A stretch of DNA of 64,000 bases from Pseudocercospora fijiensis CIRAD86 (taxonomy: Eukaryota > Ascomycota > Dothideomycetes > Mycosphaerellales > Mycosphaerellaceae), in NCBI RefSeq assembly GCF_000340215.1, contig NW_006921534.1:2481821-2545820 (forward strand), read 5' to 3'. This document shows, piece by piece, positions 21,865 through 32,514 of the stretch; position 1 is the stretch's first letter; each line of letters begins with the position of its first letter. The notes beneath the pieces are model-generated. The model searched no databases. It was not told the DNA's origin and saw only the letters and a program-made list of their open reading frames with translations. Position numbers and translations under genes: made by a program.

Positions 21865-24185
21865 ATGAAAGGCGCCATGGCGCCGCCTGCGACACAGTAC
21901 CGCGAGGACGACGACAAGGACATACCGATTCAAGAGATCATCTTCAGCTGCGGCATCTGCCAGGCCACAGTGTCAGATTTATATGCTACTCCAGAGCACG
22001 ATCAAGGCTTCTCCAGTGATCCAGGCTCTGGCCACGGCATCATCACCAAGTTGTGGATAGGGGAATGCTCACATGTCTTTTGTGGCAAACATTTGGAGGG
22101 TGCAGGTGAGTCGCTCTGTCTCCTCTTGCCCAGCCCAGCGCATGCTGATCGACATAGCTGCGCCGTTTCATCCGAAGGGAATACCTCCGAGAGCAGCATG
22201 TCCTCTGTGTGTTCAAGATAATAATGATTCTTCTATGCGAGAAATCTTCGGCATCCGAGGCTTGGAAGACGGGCAGTACGACGAGGTGATCCCGCGGGAC
22301 TACTTCAGATGTCCTCCGAGAAAGCTCGACGCGACCGATTCTGAAATGGATGCGCTACGTGTATGTTACTGAAAACAATCATACATTTCGGTGATTGGGA
22401 AGCTGATACAGCAGTAGTTCCAGTACACGCACCTGATTCGGCAGGCGAAGCAGAGCTTCAAAGGCTTGAGGGCAGTTGAGCGCAAACGTGCCATTCTCGA
22501 GAGCACTTTGGCCACGGAACGCAAGCTGCATCGTAAAGCAGAGACACAGGTTCAGGAGCTGCAGGGCCGCCACGAGGTGACTATGGCCAAACTGCAGAAA
22601 TGGGAGAACAGAAAGGCTGTCATCAAGCATTACATGGACGCCGTGCAGGAGATGACGATGTGAGTGCTGGGAGACCACTTCATGAAGCACATCACTGACA
22701 TGAAAAGCGACATTCAGATGATGCGGGATACGCTGATCGAGCTTGGTTACAATATGCCGCACAAGAAGTATGGCTTGGACCCACCTCGATCAGGAGGCCA
22801 GTCTGCCATGGTCCCTTCAAAGACTGCCGTCGACAGCTCAGCTACGCTTGGTATCAACGAGTGTCGCCCTCCTTCAGATGTAAGAGCTAATTATAACTTT
22901 TGTAGTGGAAGATCAACGCCGAAGCTCGTCCTCGCGAAAACGGAAGATGCCTGAATACGACGCCTATGCGAACATCAGCGACAAAGACAGCAATCAAACG
23001 GCCCGCGTCGATGATGCACAGATAATAATGCCTCCCCTCAGACGGTCTAACAGATCGCAACCTGAAGAGGCACAGGCCTCCGCAACATTCATTCGTGGGA
23101 CCCAGCATGCTCTCGACACTCGATCTTTATCTCATCTTGACGCTGCAGGGCACAATCGCCCATCGTTTCAAATGTCGCGAATGGACATAGTTCCAACGTA
23201 TCAAGAAACCGATCCATTAGTCGGCCGAGCACGAAACGTCAATGGGAGCACTCGCCATTCAGGCGCGCTGGCGCAGTCCAAATCTCATCGACAGCCGCTT
23301 CTGGCCCAGCCGCCACGGAGAAGAAGTGACCGCGAGTCTCACGGCATATCTCGTGATCTATCACATGCGGAACACCCAACAAGTCCAGTCAAGTACCAGC
23401 AGCCCTTTCAAACTCGAAATCATGCGCCAATGTGGGATTCAAGTGCGCCCACGCCTGGTGAGGGTAGTACTTCTTTCATGCAGCCCCGCCAGGAGAACGC
23501 AACCGCGTTTGGGCGCCTTGGTGACATACAACAACGCAGCCGGGCAATGCCGACCACATCTCATCGGATGCATCCCGACCCTCCGGCATCATCAGTCTCG
23601 AGTCCTTTCTTCAGTAGGGGCGCAATCTCTTCGCGAGATGGAGATCGCCCTGGGGCTCACACCATGAGCAATCGAATGCCGCCTCCTAAGATTGCGCCTC
23701 TTAGACATGACCAATATGACCGGCCTGGCTACAGCTACACGCAGCAGTCGCCTGAACCACTTCAGGCCCCGCATCGGACAAGTCTGAACAGCCTTTCCTT
23801 CATTCAAACGCCACATGATTCGAGGAACCATCGACGTCTCGATGGTTCTGAGAGACCGTACCATACTGTCTCCAGCAGCTATCAGCGAGGGCCTGTGCGG
23901 AGCAATATGAGTCTGGGCATCAATCTTCAGCCTAATCTTCAGACCGGATCATATGCACCACCTGCTGGTTCTCAACCATATCGCAGTCGAATGACTTTGC
24001 CGCCTGCCAGTTCCAATGGCATGCGATTACGAGGCAATCACGACTCACAGATAGCATTGGTGCGGGGCGCGCGACAGGCAGGTCCATCACGGGGAATTCA
24101 CGGCCGTCAAAGCACTTTTCCAGCCAATTATCAACCTCGATCCTTGAAGTCCGCGATGGGCAACCGGAGGGTGATTATGCGCTGA
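21865..24185 (+). CDS. RING-finger protein, HEI10/Zip3-like, about 702 aa
   Basis: Five exons: 21865-22105, 22158-22360, 22418-22659, 22708-22850 and 22906-24185, with introns of 48-57 bp; the sums keep frame throughout. The start could also be the ATG at 21877. The RING motif uses C29-x2-C32, C68-x-H70, C73, H76, then C95-x2-C98, with a longer first loop than usual. A coiled coil follows (about 140-235: ERKRAILESTLATERKLHRK onward). The C-terminal half is a basic, Ser/Pro/Arg-rich disordered tail with an NLS-like SSSSRKRK. This architecture is that of the meiotic crossover SUMO/ubiquitin ligases HEI10 (CCNB1IP1) and Zip3. Assignment to that family is probable, and a nuclear role is inferred. 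The last-but-one donor (GTATCA at 22851) was chosen because it alone restores the tail frame. Confidence 0.75.
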
Positions 24186-24735
24186 TTGCTTTTGGTATTC
24201 GGTTCCGCATTCATCCTTCACGAAATGGTCTTATTTATTCTTCCTGAAAAGGACCGCTTCAAGTTGATGATGATGAGGTCTGGTGGCTACTCGCAGACTT
24301 TGATGTTTATATACTTCTTGCCATCTTGCGGAGTGGTATAATAGGGGTTCTGGCCGGTCCTGCGTTGCTTAGGCGCTCACAGTCAGCAAAACGATCGAGA
24401 GCATATGAGCGAGGTACACACATTGCAAGGGAGGGTGAAAAGAACATGTGACTCCTACCCACCTCATTAGACAAAGATCGTACTGCGACAGGCATTGAGG
24501 TCTCAACATCTGCAAGCTGATACTATCGAGATCAGTCCTCGAGAGTACCAGACCAAAAGCTACCCGCAAAAACCTCTTCTTTCGATAGCTTTCATAGCAG
24601 TGCAAAAGGGATCCGGCACTGGTCAGGATCGGCAATACACGGCTGTGAGAAGCAAAAGAACTGCATCGCTCGAGCTGTTACAGCCTCTCTAATTGATTAC
24701 AGATACCATCGGAAAAGGCTAGATGCCGTTACTGA
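24186..24735. other. Intergenic between convergent genes
   Basis: 550 bp between the stop of the RING gene and the stop of the SDR gene. It presumably carries both 3' UTRs. No coding region is supported. Confidence 0.5.
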
Positions 24736-25740
24736 TCACTTCAGACCTCCAGCGATTATCACACTCTGCCCAGTGGTGAAACCTGTGCGAGCGTAGAAGG
24801 TGACGGCATTCGCAACCTCTTCAGGCTCGCAAAGTCGGTGCAACGGTATGCTATCGACCAGCCCAGGAAATTGGTCGCCAGACGGCAACAGACCTGGCCG
24901 TTATCAGTCATTATCCCGACAATGCGGTGATTCTCGAAATTTCACACACCAGTATTCCCGACCATAGCCGGTGCTACATCGTTGACAGAGATATTCCAAG
25001 GTGCTAAATTGGTGGAGAGATTCTTCATCATTCCCATCTGCCCGCGCGTCAGCTGTGAATGCATCGAGTCGCTTCAACAATTTACCAGGCCACCTTTGGA
25101 AGCCGCATAATGGCATCCCTTGACAAGATCAGCATGACTCCCGCAGATCAAAGTGTGAATCCGAAGCTTACGTTCATGCCACCTCCGTACGCTGCGATGG
25201 AGGACACAAAAATGATCCTGCCCCACTTCTGTGCTTTCATACCATCTACGACTCCTTTGACGAGTAGGAAGGGAGCTCTCAAATTCACGTTCAGAGTAAT
25301 CTCAAACTCGCTCAGCGGAATGTCCGAAACGTCTTTTATTCTCTTGCCATAACCAGCGTTAGAGACGAGAATATCAACAGCTCGACCATGGTCTTTCTGG
25401 ACTTCCTCACATAGCTGCGTCGTCTCTTCAGGCGAAGACAAGTCGGCTTTGTGCATGGAAATGCGAAGAGTGCTCTTGTGGCTACCACTGTGCCCATTGA
25501 CAATCGGCTGCAAGTCCTTGACCAAAGCTTCCAATGAAGCGCGGTTGGAGGAGTATGTCAGGGCGAGATCACATCCGAGCTCTGCAAACTGTCTTGCGCA
25601 CGCTGAGCCAATGCTGTCATTCATACATAACATTAGCTCATGTCTGGAGGGATTCCCGTCATTCCCTTCACTTGCCCGCCCGAAGCTCCCGTGATCAAGA
25701 CAAGCCGGCCTTTGATATCGTTTCCTGGATTAGTAGCCAT
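24736..25740 (-). CDS. Short-chain dehydrogenase/reductase, 261 aa
   Basis: Five exons: 25740-25676, 25613-25172, 25118-25086, 25037-24950 and 24893-24736; total 786 bp. The first intron is GC-AG (GCAAGT...GACAG) and is the only reading that restores the cofactor motif TGASGGIG (residues 17-24). The others are GT-AG of 48-56 bp. Classical SDR landmarks are NAG (107-109), a Ser after the beta-5 strand (VSSIAAYGGG, S159/S160), Tyr173 and Lys177 (YAASK), and a C-terminal GFTTGQSVIIAGGLK. It is a cytosolic NAD(P)-dependent oxidoreductase, closest in style to 3-oxoacyl-ACP reductase-like SDRs; the substrate is unknown. It is divergent from the Zn2Cys6 gene, which may regulate it. Confidence 0.85.
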
Positions 25741-26026
25741 TGTCGCGGGAATCTCGAGATGGAGCGGAGTCTGAGTGTGAATGCGGGGTAGGGGCCTCAG
25801 CACACATCGACGGCAACACGAACTATCTATTATGATGCGCAAAGATACTGTGGCCAGGCCCGGCGTGCAGGCCACTATGCTCCGTGCAAGCAGCGGGAAG
25901 TGACGGCGTGATGGGAGAGTGACCTTCCGGCAAGCTCGGCAAAGCGGGAGCCGAAGCTGCCGAACGCATCATATTCTACTCCAGGACGCGCCCAACACCA
26001 ACACCAGCGGAAAAGAAAAGCACGAC
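25741..26026. promoter_or_regulatory. Bidirectional promoter, SDR / Zn2Cys6 regulator
   Basis: 286 bp between divergent start codons. In fungal gene clusters a pathway regulator next to a structural gene is common. I did not find a clear CGG-N-CCG inverted or direct repeat that could be named as its operator. Confidence 0.4.
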
Positions 26027-28521
26027 ATGGCAGAGGCAGAGGGCGGCAAAGACAGCGACCAGTCGCCGGCGAAGGACGCGCGGGAAGACAAGAAGGAAAA
26101 GAGGACGTCACGAGCGTGCCTGGCGTGCAGAGCGCGCAAGTCGGCCTGCCACCTGTAAGCCAGACGTGCTGATCATGCTTTCGATGGCTTCGGCCAGTGT
26201 CGTGTGCCGCCTCGCGTCGGCGTCGGCGTCGGCGATTGAGCACCGGGTACTGAGTACTACTACTGACCTGACCGCTGTGACAGGCCTACCGTCGACGGAG
26301 TCGCAAGCACGCCATGTGAGAGATGTAAGGCTTCCAACCTCGAGTGTGTCATTGGATCCAGCAATCGCGGCGGCCGACGCGTGAGGAAGCGGCCGCTCGA
26401 CCAAGCAGCCCTCGCCGACAATGCTCGTCAGCCACCGCGCGAGTCGCCTGCATCAGCAGGTGCTCAAGATCACATCACCTTTCCGAGCGACGCCATATCG
26501 CCCACAACCCAGCGGACGCACTGGCCCGGCCACGATTACGGCGCCACCGCAGACGTCAATCCACCGACCCCAAGCATAATGCTTGATCCCGCCCTGCAGG
26601 CATCCGATGCGAACGCCCGTGAAGTTGGTGCCTGCCATATGCTCGCGCTCCATACTTGCTGACCAGCCCCCAGACTTCATTCCTGGGCAACCGCGGCACC
26701 AGAGAATCTTCCACGGTCTCTGGCATTGCCTTCAACGACCTGCAAAATCCAAGTGATGCGCTCGGCATTTTGGCGCAGATCGCAAGCAACGGCGGCAACG
26801 GCGAGACCGCCTATGGTGATTCTCATCACTACCTACGCCCAAACAGTTCCCAGCTCGAATATGCTCTGGTTCGAGACGGCAAGCTCGACCTCTCGAAGAT
26901 CATCCAGCTGCTGCAGCGCTACAAGCATTGCTATCATCCCTACTTTCCGCTTGTGCCTAGACATACCCTGGATGCAGTCCATCTGACCAGGACTGCGAGA
27001 GAAGAGGCCCACCTGCTGACTGCCATCTTGGTCGTAGCCTCGCGCGATCTGACTGACGAGCCTCACATCTTTATTGCTTGCTCTGAGTACATGCGCTCAC
27101 TTGTCTCGGCTCTTGCTGCTGGTGGAGCCGGCAATGTCGAAGCTGTTGAGGCGCTACTGGTCTTAGCCGAATGGACCCCTTACACTTCACGTTCAGAAGC
27201 TGGACATGTGGGTCGAGGAGAAGAAGACCGAGAAGCATGGATGCACGTGGGCATGGCTTTGAGAATTGGCTACTTCCTGGGTCTCGACCGGTACTCCTTT
27301 CACGTCCGCGGTGATGACATCAAAGACCCTCACTGGCAGCGGAAACGACTGGTCTGGACTGCTTGCTATATCAGCGACCGGCAAATCAGCATACGGTTAG
27401 GGCGTGCGTTTTGGTCTCGCGGTCCAGGTCCACTGACCACCCTCTCCAAGGCCGATTTTCCTATGCTGGCGCCCAAGATACCTGGCGAGGAAGATTATGC
27501 TAGCCTTTTCCAGGCCACGTTGGAGCTGACACTTCTATTTTCGAATGTCCACGACGTCCTCTACTCAAATCCCGGCAATAGCATGCGAAGCCATCTGGCT
27601 GGAGGCTACATCAAATACATCGACGACTTTCGCTCGGCAATCTATGGTTGGAAGAGTGTATGGGGCACGCTCACCTGCTCGCCGCACTTGAAGGCCACTC
27701 TACTGATGTCGTACGACTACCTGAGACTCTACACGAATGCGTTCGCCTTTCATGCCACCGTGAAGCGAGCACTTCCACAGATCCAACAGAATCAAGAGAG
27801 TCGGCGAGGGGCGCATCCTGCTCCTGGCCGAGTCTTCTACAACAATGTTGGCGCTGTCGGCGATGCTCGCTTCATCTACGAAGGCCTAGATGCTGCCAAG
27901 AGCCTCCTTAGTATGTTCAACAATTTTGTCGATCCGGAAAAATCTCTTCGATTCATGCCACTGCGCTTCTATCTCTACTCGATCTACTCCGGCGTGTTTC
28001 TGTACAGAGCCAGATGTGTTGGTGTGCTTGCCGCGGACGAAGAACAATCGGTCCGAGCCATGGTGAAGGAAACGGTCAACAGGCTCGAGAGGTCAGGCAT
28101 CGGCATGCAGCACCCCGGCAATCGCTATGCGCAACTGCTGAAGCTACTATGGGATAAAGTTGAGCGGAAGGAGAGAAAAGGTAAGACAACCTTCGATCTG
28201 CGAAGTGATTCATACTGACGTGGAGCAGGCAATTCTACTGCTACACTGCAGAACCCATACCGGCCCGGAAGCGTGGGTGGTCCAACTCCTGCCTCAAACG
28301 CATCGACAAAGACACATGACTCGCCGGCTCACACAGAACTCATGGGCGATTTCTCTTGGACAGACCTGGACGCCATTGGAAACTTTGCGATCAACGGAAA
28401 TGGTGGTGCCGCGATCAGCGATGCGGATTGGTGGTCTGGATTCCTTCCTGCGGACAGCAACAACTTTTTGTTCGACACTCTCAGCGGCATCGACGACTGG
28501 AACAATCTGGGCTTGCAGTAA
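26027..28521 (+). CDS. Zn(II)2Cys6 transcription factor, 755 aa
   Basis: Four exons: 26027-26154, 26284-26623, 26674-28180 and 28229-28521. Intron 1 (129 bp, GTAAGC...ACAG) splits the zinc cluster after CHL. Intron 2 uses a weak GTTGGT donor chosen to keep frame, so that boundary is less sure. Intron 3 is GTAAGA...GCAG. The cluster has C31, C34, C41 in CLACRARKSAC, then C54, C57, C64 in CERCKASNLEC, followed by a basic GGRRVRKR. A fungal_trans middle homology region follows, with WTPYTSRSEAG, YFLGLDRYSF and KRLVWTACYISDRQISIRLG. The last exon is acidic and Trp/Asp-rich (FSWTDLDAIGNF, SGIDDWNNLGLQ), like an activation domain. It is a nuclear DNA-binding regulator, probably of neighbouring metabolic genes (inference). 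Confidence 0.88.
26209..26231. repeat. GTCGGC hexanucleotide repeat in intron 1 of the Zn2Cys6 gene
   Basis: About 3.5 copies of a CGTCGG unit (GCGTCGGCGTCGGCGTCGGC) within the 129 bp intron, which is longer than most introns here; repeat expansion may explain the size. Confidence 0.8.
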
Positions 28522-28735
28522 AATGGACGGCCCGAGACAGTCGCCTGACTTCTTTCTAAAGTCCATGTGAATGGGGGCCGAAGCCTTGGCTGCGGATAAT
28601 GACGGTTCGGCAACGGCCATCCAAGTACCGGCCTGGGACTAAACAACGGGACTTCTTGCAGGAGCTCCTCTTCTACACCTTTTGGAGTGCCGTGAACCTT
28701 CCCCTCTTTCTAGTAATCCAAAGACTACCATCAAC

Positions 28736-29832
28736 ATGACTGCACCAAAATCTGCATTGCTGATTGGCAACTTGGCTCATGCTCGCAAAGAATGGGAAGC
28801 ACTCAAATCAATAGCCGAGTTAAAGGTATACAACTCTTCCGGCATCCGTTCCCGCCTGCTGACTTCTCGCAGGAATACGAAACAGGTACACGAGAAGATT
28901 TCATCGCGAAATGTAAAGCCGGCGAGTTCGACGACGTCGTCGGTCTCTACCGATCGAACGACTCCACCAGCGTCACCGGACCTTTCGATAAGGAGCTTGT
29001 CGATGTGCTACCGAAGAGCTTGAAGTATATAACACACAACGGAGCTGGCTACGACAATATCAGTGTTCCAGCAGTGACGGATCGCGGTATCCAGGTCAGC
29101 AGCACACCAATCGCAGTAGACGCTGCAACGGCAGACGGTATATGCTGCAAAGTCCTGTATTACATTTGAGCTGTCTGACAGTCAGCAGTTGCACTCTTCC
29201 TCCTGCTCGGCGCTCTTCGTAGAGTCTCTATACCCTTCCTCGCATGCCGACGAAAAGAATGGAGAGGCAAAAACTTCGCGCTCGGCCACGATCCTAAGAA
29301 TAAAATCCTCGGAATACTTGGCATGGGCGGCATAGGCCAGGCAGTTGCAGAAAGAGCAAAGGCATTCGGAATGTCGATACAATACCACAACAGGAACCGA
29401 CTACCTGAAGAGAAAGAGCGTGGAGCGAAGTATGTCTCATTTGATGATTTGATGCGGACCTCGGACGTTATTAGTCTGAATCTTGCTCTGAATCCGTCAA
29501 CTCGCCATATCATTGCCAAACCACAATTCGACATGATGAAGGATGGTGTGGTCATCGTGAATACCGCAAGAGGGCCAATCATCGACGAGGCTGCCCTAGT
29601 GGATTCTCTGAACTCTGGCAAGGTGTTCTCGGCTGGTCTCGATGTCTTTGAAGAAGAGCCCAACATCCATCCTGGACTACTGGAGAACGAGAACGTTGTC
29701 CTGCTTCCTCACATTGGCACAGCTACATGGGAAACGCAGAGGGAGATGGAAATATTGGTCCTCGACAATCTGAAGTCGGCGATAGAGGGCAAAGGTCTGC
29801 TTACGCAGATACCGGAGCAGAAAAAGGTCTAA
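28736..29832 (+). CDS. D-isomer-specific 2-hydroxyacid dehydrogenase (glyoxylate/hydroxypyruvate reductase type), 332 aa
   Basis: Three exons: 28736-28825, 28873-29137 and 29189-29832; introns of 47 and 51 bp (GTATAC...CGCAG, GTATAT...CAGCAG). The NAD-binding motif GMGGIG is at residues 163-168. Catalytic landmarks are NTARGPIIDE (Arg), DVFEEEP (Glu) and LPHIGTATWE (His), in the usual order. Earlier, THNGAGYDNISV matches the substrate-side conserved block. The length is normal for the family. It reduces 2-oxo acids such as glyoxylate or hydroxypyruvate to D-2-hydroxy acids, or works in reverse, with NAD(P)H in the cytosol. It lies 214 bp after the Zn2Cys6 gene on the same strand. Confidence 0.9.
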
Positions 29833-30593
29833 GGGCAGCGCTTGCTCTCTCAGCCATCTGCTGCGGCGTACAGATCTCATTGTCACGAGACCACGACAGC
29901 TTATGTTGCTACCAGACTGTCCAATAGATCAAGCGACGCCGGGTTGACAGTTATACAAATGTGATGGTACTGGGCATTATGCCTCTCAATGCGCGACATC
30001 ACGACGTAGACCGAGATCGAGCGACTCACTGTTGATATTAGTGCTGCGATCCCTGCGTCCAAGCATTGCGTAGCCTAGGCTTTTGTGAGAAGGAAAGACG
30101 AAGTGTCGCCCATCACGCAGTAGCATTTGTCAGACACTATTTCAGCGGCCTTTGAACTCGACTCTGCTCTGGCATTGATGTGTCGGACATTTTCAATTTT
30201 CGGGACCGCGTCATCGGCAACTGCTCTCGCACTCCAAAAATGTTCATGCCTGATTCTCAGTCACCGACGGCTGGAAGTCGCGGCACGCTCTTCTCCACAC
30301 TCCACACCCTCCGCATCCTTCAACCCACAGTGAGCCGATTCGCCACGAGCAACGACTGGTGACGGCGGCGAATGCACGCACGAGTGCGGATCTTCACAGA
30401 TGCCACGGTGACAGCGGCGTTTGCGTCTCTGCGCTGTGGGGCATGGCGCGATATGGATTATATCAAGTGTTTGATCCGCCCGCGAAAGAAGAATAAGCAG
30501 CGCTCCAGCAATTCTGCACCAGGACTTTGGAGCCGATTTCTCTCCGCGACTGACCGTGAAGAACGTGGAGAGTATCGTCCGCTTCAACCAAGC
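29833..30593. promoter_or_regulatory. Intergenic, upstream region of the MFS transporter
   Basis: About 760 bp. The transporter frame stays open upstream to 30372 in phase, so part of 30372-30593 might be coding (MDYIKCLIRPRKKNKQRSS) if an upstream start is used. No other gene is supported. Confidence 0.4.
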
Positions 30594-32267
30594 ATGGCGA
30601 CCACGAAAGCCAACGCGATATGGCAGGATGTTGTCCAATATCGGAGGGCTTACTTCCTTACTGCGGTCGCGTCCTTTGGCGGCATGCTCTTCGGTTGGGA
30701 TACTGGACTTATCGGAGGAGTCTTGACCATGAAGAGCTTTCAGGATTCTTTTGGTCTGGTCGAGGGCACACCTGAATACAGCAATCTCTCTGGAAATATT
30801 GTGTCGGTCCTTCAAGCTGGCTGCTTTTTTGGAGCCATGTCCAGTTTCTACGTTTCGGACACATTTGGCCGCAGATCTGCTTTGATCATCGCAGACATCA
30901 TCTTCATCGTTGGAAGCATCATCCAGACTTGTGCTGGCCTGACTAGCAACGGACTTGCCGAGCTCTATGTTGGTCGCGTGGTTGGTGGATTCGGTGTTGG
31001 ACTTATCAGCGCGGTTGTGCCCACTTACATTGGAGAAAATGCCAACAAGGAGATCCGAGGAAGATGTATCGGCTGCATGCAACTCTTCAATGTTACTGGT
31101 ATCATGCTGAGCTACTTCGTCAACTATGGCGTGAACGAATCGATCTCGGAGAACAGCGCCACTCAATGGCGGGTCCCGTTCGCTCTGCAAATGCTTCCAG
31201 GAGCGCTACTATTGGCAGGCATTGTCTTCCAGAACGAGAGTCCACGCTGGTTAGTCGAGAAGAACATGATCGAAAAAGCACGTCGAGCTCTGGCAAAGGT
31301 CCGCGCTAGAGTGGTCTCTGATCCAGAAGTTCAGCGTGAGCTTGATGAGATCATCGAGGACTTCAACGGCCACGAGAAGATGCCTCTAGTTGCTCAGGTC
31401 AAGGTGACCTGCGCTGATAGCAAGATCTTCTACACTTTCTCGATGGCTATAATCTTAATGGCATTCCAGCAATGGACCGGAACAAACAGCATCAACTACT
31501 ATTCGCCTCAAATCTTCAAATCGGTGGGGTTAGAAGGACGATCCGCCGGTCTATTCGCTACTGGAATTTACGGAGTTGTGAAAGTCGTCATTACAGCCCT
31601 CGGCCTGGCGTTCACAACAGAACAAGTGGGTCGCAAATGGTGTCTCATCATCGGTGGCCTTGGCCAAGCCTTCAGCATGTTCTACATTGGCGTCAACCAA
31701 GCCGTCAACCCAGTCGTCGCCGGGTCCAGTCTCAACGGCAACAGCACATTCGCCATCGTCTGCGTCTACCTATTCGTGGTCTTCTATTCCTTCGGCTGGG
31801 GCCCAATTCCATTCGTGCTCTCAGCAGAATGCGCGCCAAACCATGTTCGATCACTCGTTATGGCGGCGGCGCTCATGACGCAGTGGCTTTTCAATTTCGT
31901 GATTGCTAAGATCACACCCATCATGCTCAGCGATATCACTTATGGCACCTTCTTGCTTTTTGGAGGCTGCTGCTGTTTGATGGTCATTTATACTGTCTTC
32001 TGTGTGCCCGAGACTTCGAATGTGCCGCTGGAGAAAATCCATTTGCTTTTCGACGGGAATGTCATCAAGGGTGCTACTATGGATACTATTCCGAGGTATC
32101 GACGAGCAAATGTGCTGCAGCATAGGCAGGAATTTGATGGTGAGGATGATGTGGTTGGCAAGGATGTCGATGCTGCTTCGCATGTTGAAGAGCGTTCGGA
32201 TACAGAGCGCGACGTGGCGGAAAGAGGGACCACGATTCGGTATGATGGCGATCGTAGTCGGGTGTAG
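30594..32267 (+). CDS. MFS sugar porter, quinate permease/hexose type, 557 aa (631 aa with an upstream start)
   Basis: A single exon. I chose ATG 30594 (MATTKANAIWQDVVQYRRAY) because helix 1 follows directly; in-frame ATGs at 30372 and 30453 would add a basic tail. Sugar-porter landmarks are GGMLFGWDTGLIGGVL, DTFGRRSALI, VGRVVGGFGVGLIS, ESPRWLVEKNM before the central loop, QQWTGTNSINYYSPQIF, EQVGRKWCLI and PETSNVPLEKIHLLF. The phrase SAGLFATGIYGVVKVV and the C-terminal end are typical of the fungal quinate-permease-like branch. The tail is acidic and Arg/Asp-rich. It should import a sugar, sugar acid or quinate by proton symport at the plasma membrane; the substrate is unproven. It shares its side of the island with an SDR, a dehydrogenase and a Zn2Cys6 factor. 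Confidence 0.88.
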   Translation: MATTKANAIWQDVVQYRRAYFLTAVASFGGMLFGWDTGLIGGVLTMKSFQDSFGLVEGTPEYSNLSGNIVSVLQAGCFFGAMSSFYVSDTFGRRSALIIADIIFIVGSIIQTCAGLTSNGLAELYVGRVVGGFGVGLISAVVPTYIGENANKEIRGRCIGCMQLFNVTGIMLSYFVNYGVNESISENSATQWRVPFALQMLPGALLLAGIVFQNESPRWLVEKNMIEKARRALAKVRARVVSDPEVQRELDEIIEDFNGHEKMPLVAQVKVTCADSKIFYTFSMAIILMAFQQWTGTNSINYYSPQIFKSVGLEGRSAGLFATGIYGVVKVVITALGLAFTTEQVGRKWCLIIGGLGQAFSMFYIGVNQAVNPVVAGSSLNGNSTFAIVCVYLFVVFYSFGWGPIPFVLSAECAPNHVRSLVMAAALMTQWLFNFVIAKITPIMLSDITYGTFLLFGGCCCLMVIYTVFCVPETSNVPLEKIHLLFDGNVIKGATMDTIPRYRRANVLQHRQEFDGEDDVVGKDVDAASHVEERSDTERDVAERGTTIRYDGDRSRV

Positions 32268-32514
32268 TTCGAAGCGGATATAGACAGAACATAGATGACA
32301 CCAGATCGAAACATGATTCACGTATGAGCATCGGGGCTTTCACCTTTTCCAGCATTTGTATCTGTCTCCTGTCAGCTTGCAGATGAAAGAGAAGACGATT
32401 TCCGCATTGTTGATTAGACGGCTTGACCAGAAGGTGGAAGTGATGCCTTTGGCCGACAACACGCTGAGAGCACAGTATACATTGGGTATCTTACAAACGA
32501 GCAATACGCATGCC

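Noticed and set aside
22880..22905. Intron with donor GTAAGA at 22880 in the RING gene
   Set aside because: It puts the tail exon out of frame; a donor at 22851 with the same acceptor keeps frame and gives a usual intron length.
30261..31190. 309-codon open frame on the minus strand
   Set aside because: It lies antisense to the 5' part of a clear MFS transporter, has no recognisable domain and reflects the codon bias of the real gene.
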